In this document: positions 45,085 through 46,791 of the stretch, one piece after another
How positions within the stretch are numbered: position 1 is the stretch's first letter
How the letters are laid out: each line of letters begins with the position of its first letter
Source of the DNA: Ignavibacteriota bacterium
GTDB taxonomy: Bacteria > Bacteroidota > Ignavibacteria > Palsa-1295
Reading direction: 5' to 3'
Assembly: GCA_003151825.1 (NCBI GenBank)
Contig: PLYO01000019.1
Location: forward strand, 18,763 to 65,553
Length of the DNA: 46,791 bases
Notes under the pieces: generated by a model
Told to the model about the DNA's origin: nothing
Databases searched by the model: none
Seen by the model: the letters and a program-made list of their open reading frames with translations, nothing else
Made by a program: the position numbers and the translations under genes

Positions 45085-46653
45085 ATGCCATTGCGTAAAG
45101 AGAAATTCGAAACGAGTTCGGGGATACCAATTGCTCGTGTTTACCCCCAAGAACCACCCCCCGGCCCCCGCCTTGAAAAGGCGGGGGAGTTTCCCTTCAC
45201 CCGCGGGATTTATCCCGAAATGTATCGCACCCGCCTCTGGACCATGCGCCAATACGCCGGTTTCGGAAGCGCGGAGGAATCCAACCGGCGCTATAAATAC
45301 CTGCTCGCATCCGGCACGACGGGCCTTTCCATCGCCTTCGATCTTCCGACGCAGATCGGCTACGATTCCGACCATCCGATGGCTACCGGCGAAGTAGGCC
45401 GCGTCGGAGTGGCGATCGATTCCATCGAGGATTTCGATGTCCTCTTCGATGGAATCGAAATGTCGAAGATTTCGACTTCCATGACGATCAATGCCACATC
45501 CGCGATTCTGCTCGCGCTCTATGTTGCGAAAGCCAAGAAGCAATCTGCTGATCTCAAAAAACTTTCCGGCACCGTACAAAACGACATCCTGAAAGAATAC
45601 GCCGCGCGCGGAACTTATATTTATCCACCCTCGCAATCCATGCGGATCGTGACCGATATTTTTCGCTGGTGCGCTTCTGAGCTTCCGTCCTGGAACACCA
45701 TTTCCATTTCCGGCTATCACATTCGCGAGGCCGGCGCGACGGCGGTCGAAGAAATCGCGTTCACGCTGGCCAATGGCATTGCGTATGTCGAAGCTGCAAT
45801 GCAGGCTGGGCTCGATGTCGATGCCTTCGCGCCCAGAATTTCCTTCTTTTTCAATGCCCATTCCAATTTCTTCGAGGAGATTGCAAAGTTCCGCGCCGCG
45901 CGAACGCTGTGGGCCGAAATCATGCGGGAACGGTTCCACGTGAAAAATCCCGAGTCGATGAAACTTCGCTTCCATTCCCAAACTGCGGGTTCCACGCTGA
46001 CCGCGCAGCAGATCGAAAACAATATCGTCCGCACGACGGTCGAAGCAATGGCCGCAGTGCTCGGCGGAACGCAATCCCTGCACACCAATGGTAAGGACGA
46101 AGCCCTTGCGCTCCCCACCGAAGCATCCGCCCGCACCGCGATTCGAACCCAGCAAATTCTCGCATACGAATCCGGCATTGCCGATACGGTCGATCCCATG
46201 GCGGGAAGTTATTTCGTCGAATATCTCACGTCGGAACTTATGCGCCGAGCGAACGAACTGATTGCCGAGATCGACGCCGTTGGCGGAGCCGTCCCCGCCA
46301 TCGAAGCCGGATTTTATCAAGATCGCATTGCGCAAAGCGCGTATGAATTCCAGAAAAAAGTCGAAACGAAGGAAGCGATTGTCGTGGGCGTGAATGAATT
46401 CGTTACCGAAGAACTTATTGCACCCGAAACGCTCCGCATCGATCCCGAACTCGAAGCTCGCCAGATCGCTGCGGTACAAAATCTCCGCGCCCGCCGCGAT
46501 GCCAAGCTCGCCGCAGCATCTCTCGCCAAAGTAGAACGCGCCGCCCGCGATGGCGAAAACCTGATGCCCCATCTCATCGCAGCCGTAGAAAGCTTTGCCA
46601 CGCTCGGCGAAATTTCCGATGCCCTCCGCCGCGTTTTCGGCGAATATACCTAA
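45085..46653 (+). CDS. Methylmalonyl-CoA mutase large (catalytic) subunit, with in-frame palindromic element
   Basis: A 522-residue acyl-CoA mutase catalytic subunit interconverting (R)-methylmalonyl-CoA and succinyl-CoA. Motifs are [20 protein letters not shown] followed by [52 protein letters not shown] and [15 protein letters not shown]. Tyr57 and Arg175 match the residues (Tyr89, Arg207 of the Propionibacterium enzyme) that give methylmalonyl rather than isobutyryl specificity; His212 matches the catalytic His. The C-terminal B12-binding domain is absent, so a separate small subunit is needed and is not in the window. Residues 23-35 are encoded by the palindrome shared with ftsY. The stop codon overlaps the first bases of the 104-bp terminal element. 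Confidence 0.95.
   Translation: MPLRKEKFETSSGIPIARVYPQEPPPGPRLEKAGEFPFTRGIYPEMYRTRLWTMRQYAGFGSAEESNRRYKYLLASGTTGLSIAFDLPTQIGYDSDHPMATGEVGRVGVAIDSIEDFDVLFDGIEMSKISTSMTINATSAILLALYVAKAKKQSADLKKLSGTVQNDILKEYAARGTYIYPPSQSMRIVTDIFRWCASELPSWNTISISGYHIREAGATAVEEIAFTLANGIAYVEAAMQAGLDVDAFAPRISFFFNAHSNFFEEIAKFRAARTLWAEIMRERFHVKNPESMKLRFHSQTAGSTLTAQQIENNIVRTTVEAMAAVLGGTQSLHTNGKDEALALPTEASARTAIRTQQILAYESGIADTVDPMAGSYFVEYLTSELMRRANELIAEIDAVGGAVPAIEAGFYQDRIAQSAYEFQKKVETKEAIVVGVNEFVTEELIAPETLRIDPELEARQIAAVQNLRARRDAKLAAASLAKVERAARDGENLMPHLIAAVESFATLGEISDALRRVFGEYT
45151..45189 (+). repeat. Palindromic element in frame within the mutase gene
   Basis: CCCCCGCCTT (45165-45174) and AAGGCGGGGG (45178-45187) form a perfect 10-bp stem around a 3-base loop. 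With the preceding GAACCACCCCC the whole 39 bp aligns to ftsY 8431-8469 with 32 of 39 identities. It encodes [13 protein letters not shown] in the N-terminal arm, ahead of the conserved PFTRG motif. The arm is variable in the family, so an insertion there would be tolerated. Confidence 0.75.
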
Positions 46654-46755
46654 AAGTCCTGCTACATAGTACACTACAACAGGACTCAATCAATTGTCAA
46701 AGAACTCCGGTGATCAATGTCCCCCAAGCTAAGGGTATACCCGCTCAGGACTTTT
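46652..46755 (-). repeat. Right, complete copy of the 104-bp terminal element
   Basis: The element is bounded by AAAAGTCCTG (46652-46661) and its exact inverse CAGGACTTTT (46746-46755). It contains a second internal CAGGACT (46679-46685), giving a nested hairpin, AGTCCTG with CAGGACT at 46655-46685. Its inner sequence matches bases 1-96 in inverted orientation. It begins within the TAA stop of the mutase gene. No clear target-site duplication flanks it. The last 36 bases of the window (46756-46791) hold nothing recognisable. Confidence 0.85.
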
Positions 46756-46791
46756 CGATTGCCCCCAGTGCGCCATTTGATTTCATTGTGC

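Noticed and set aside
44977..46689. Open frame of 571 codons antisense to the mutase, in frame with the nucleotide-sugar dehydrogenase (total 1034 codons)
   Set aside because: The dehydrogenase family starts at residue 572 of this frame. The upstream part is the mirror of the mutase, whose motifs and codon use are genuine, and it runs into the terminal repeat. It is an artefact of codon bias.
46679..46705. TTGACA-N18-TAGTGT in the terminal repeat as an outward promoter
   Set aside because: The -10 match is poor, and in the left copy the -35 is TTGAAA. There is no gene in suitable position to be driven.

Overview
The window (46.8 kb, roughly balanced GC) reads as chromosome of a free-living Gram-negative bacterium. 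An FCB-group lineage (Bacteroidota/Chlorobiota/Ignavibacteria/Kapabacteria-like) is my best inference. It rests on a glycoside hydrolase with a type IX secretion (Por) C-terminal sorting domain, a DUF2807/GIN lipoprotein, a TonB receptor with a CarboxypepD_reg-like N-terminus, Wzi-type capsule assembly and an endonuclease-type MutL. No rRNA, tRNA, CRISPR array, prophage or intact insertion sequence was seen.

Layout. Positions 1-450 hold a 96-bp repeat copy and the decayed tail of a REP-associated (IS200-like) transposase. From 451 to 5838 lie a secreted fibre-like protein, malate dehydrogenase, a DUF2807 lipoprotein, an unknown lipoprotein and a T9SS-type GH5-like hydrolase. From 5851 to 10721 lie mutL-ftsY, a lone SAM methyltransferase, pgsA and a RelE-type toxin-antitoxin pair. 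From 10756 to 17486 come dppF, rsmE, a CoA-binding protein, DAHP synthase, proline dehydrogenase and a TonB receptor. From 17628 to 44976 (minus strand, read right to left) 22 genes are packed with no gap above 32 bp and many ATGA/TTGA-type overlaps. They start with nucleotide-sugar enzymes, pass through export, chain-length, polymerase and flippase genes and glycosyltransferases, and then run without a break into accA, a small anchored protein, a thioesterase, nadC and an OmpR/HisKA two-component system. A divergent methylmalonyl-CoA mutase large subunit (45085-46653) closes the window, followed at once by a second, inverted copy of the terminal repeat.

How the genes work together. The large block encodes a Wzx/Wzy-type exopolysaccharide or capsule pathway. 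A UDP-HexNAc 6-dehydrogenase, a 2-epimerase and a WbpE-like aminotransferase make an (amino)uronic sugar nucleotide. A polyprenyl-phosphate sugar transferase starts the repeat unit and several GT2, GT4 and GT-C enzymes extend it. Flippase, polymerase, Wzz, the SLBB export protein and Wzi move it to the surface. No Wzc-like kinase domain is present. One enzyme is a GT2 fused to a sugar-transferase-like half that lacks the catalytic core.

The most unusual feature is a set of unrelated palindromic elements at gene edges or inside genes. A GC-rich palindrome lies in the same reading frame inside both ftsY and the mutase gene and encodes nearly the same proline-rich peptide. Other palindromes sit at the thioesterase/nadC junction, after the histidine kinase, around the aroF stop codon and upstream of mdh. 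A 104-bp element with perfect 10-bp terminal inverted repeats lies at both window ends, pointing inward. Together with the transposase remnant this suggests a genome heavily seeded by REP/MITE-like elements, some of them domesticated into coding sequence.
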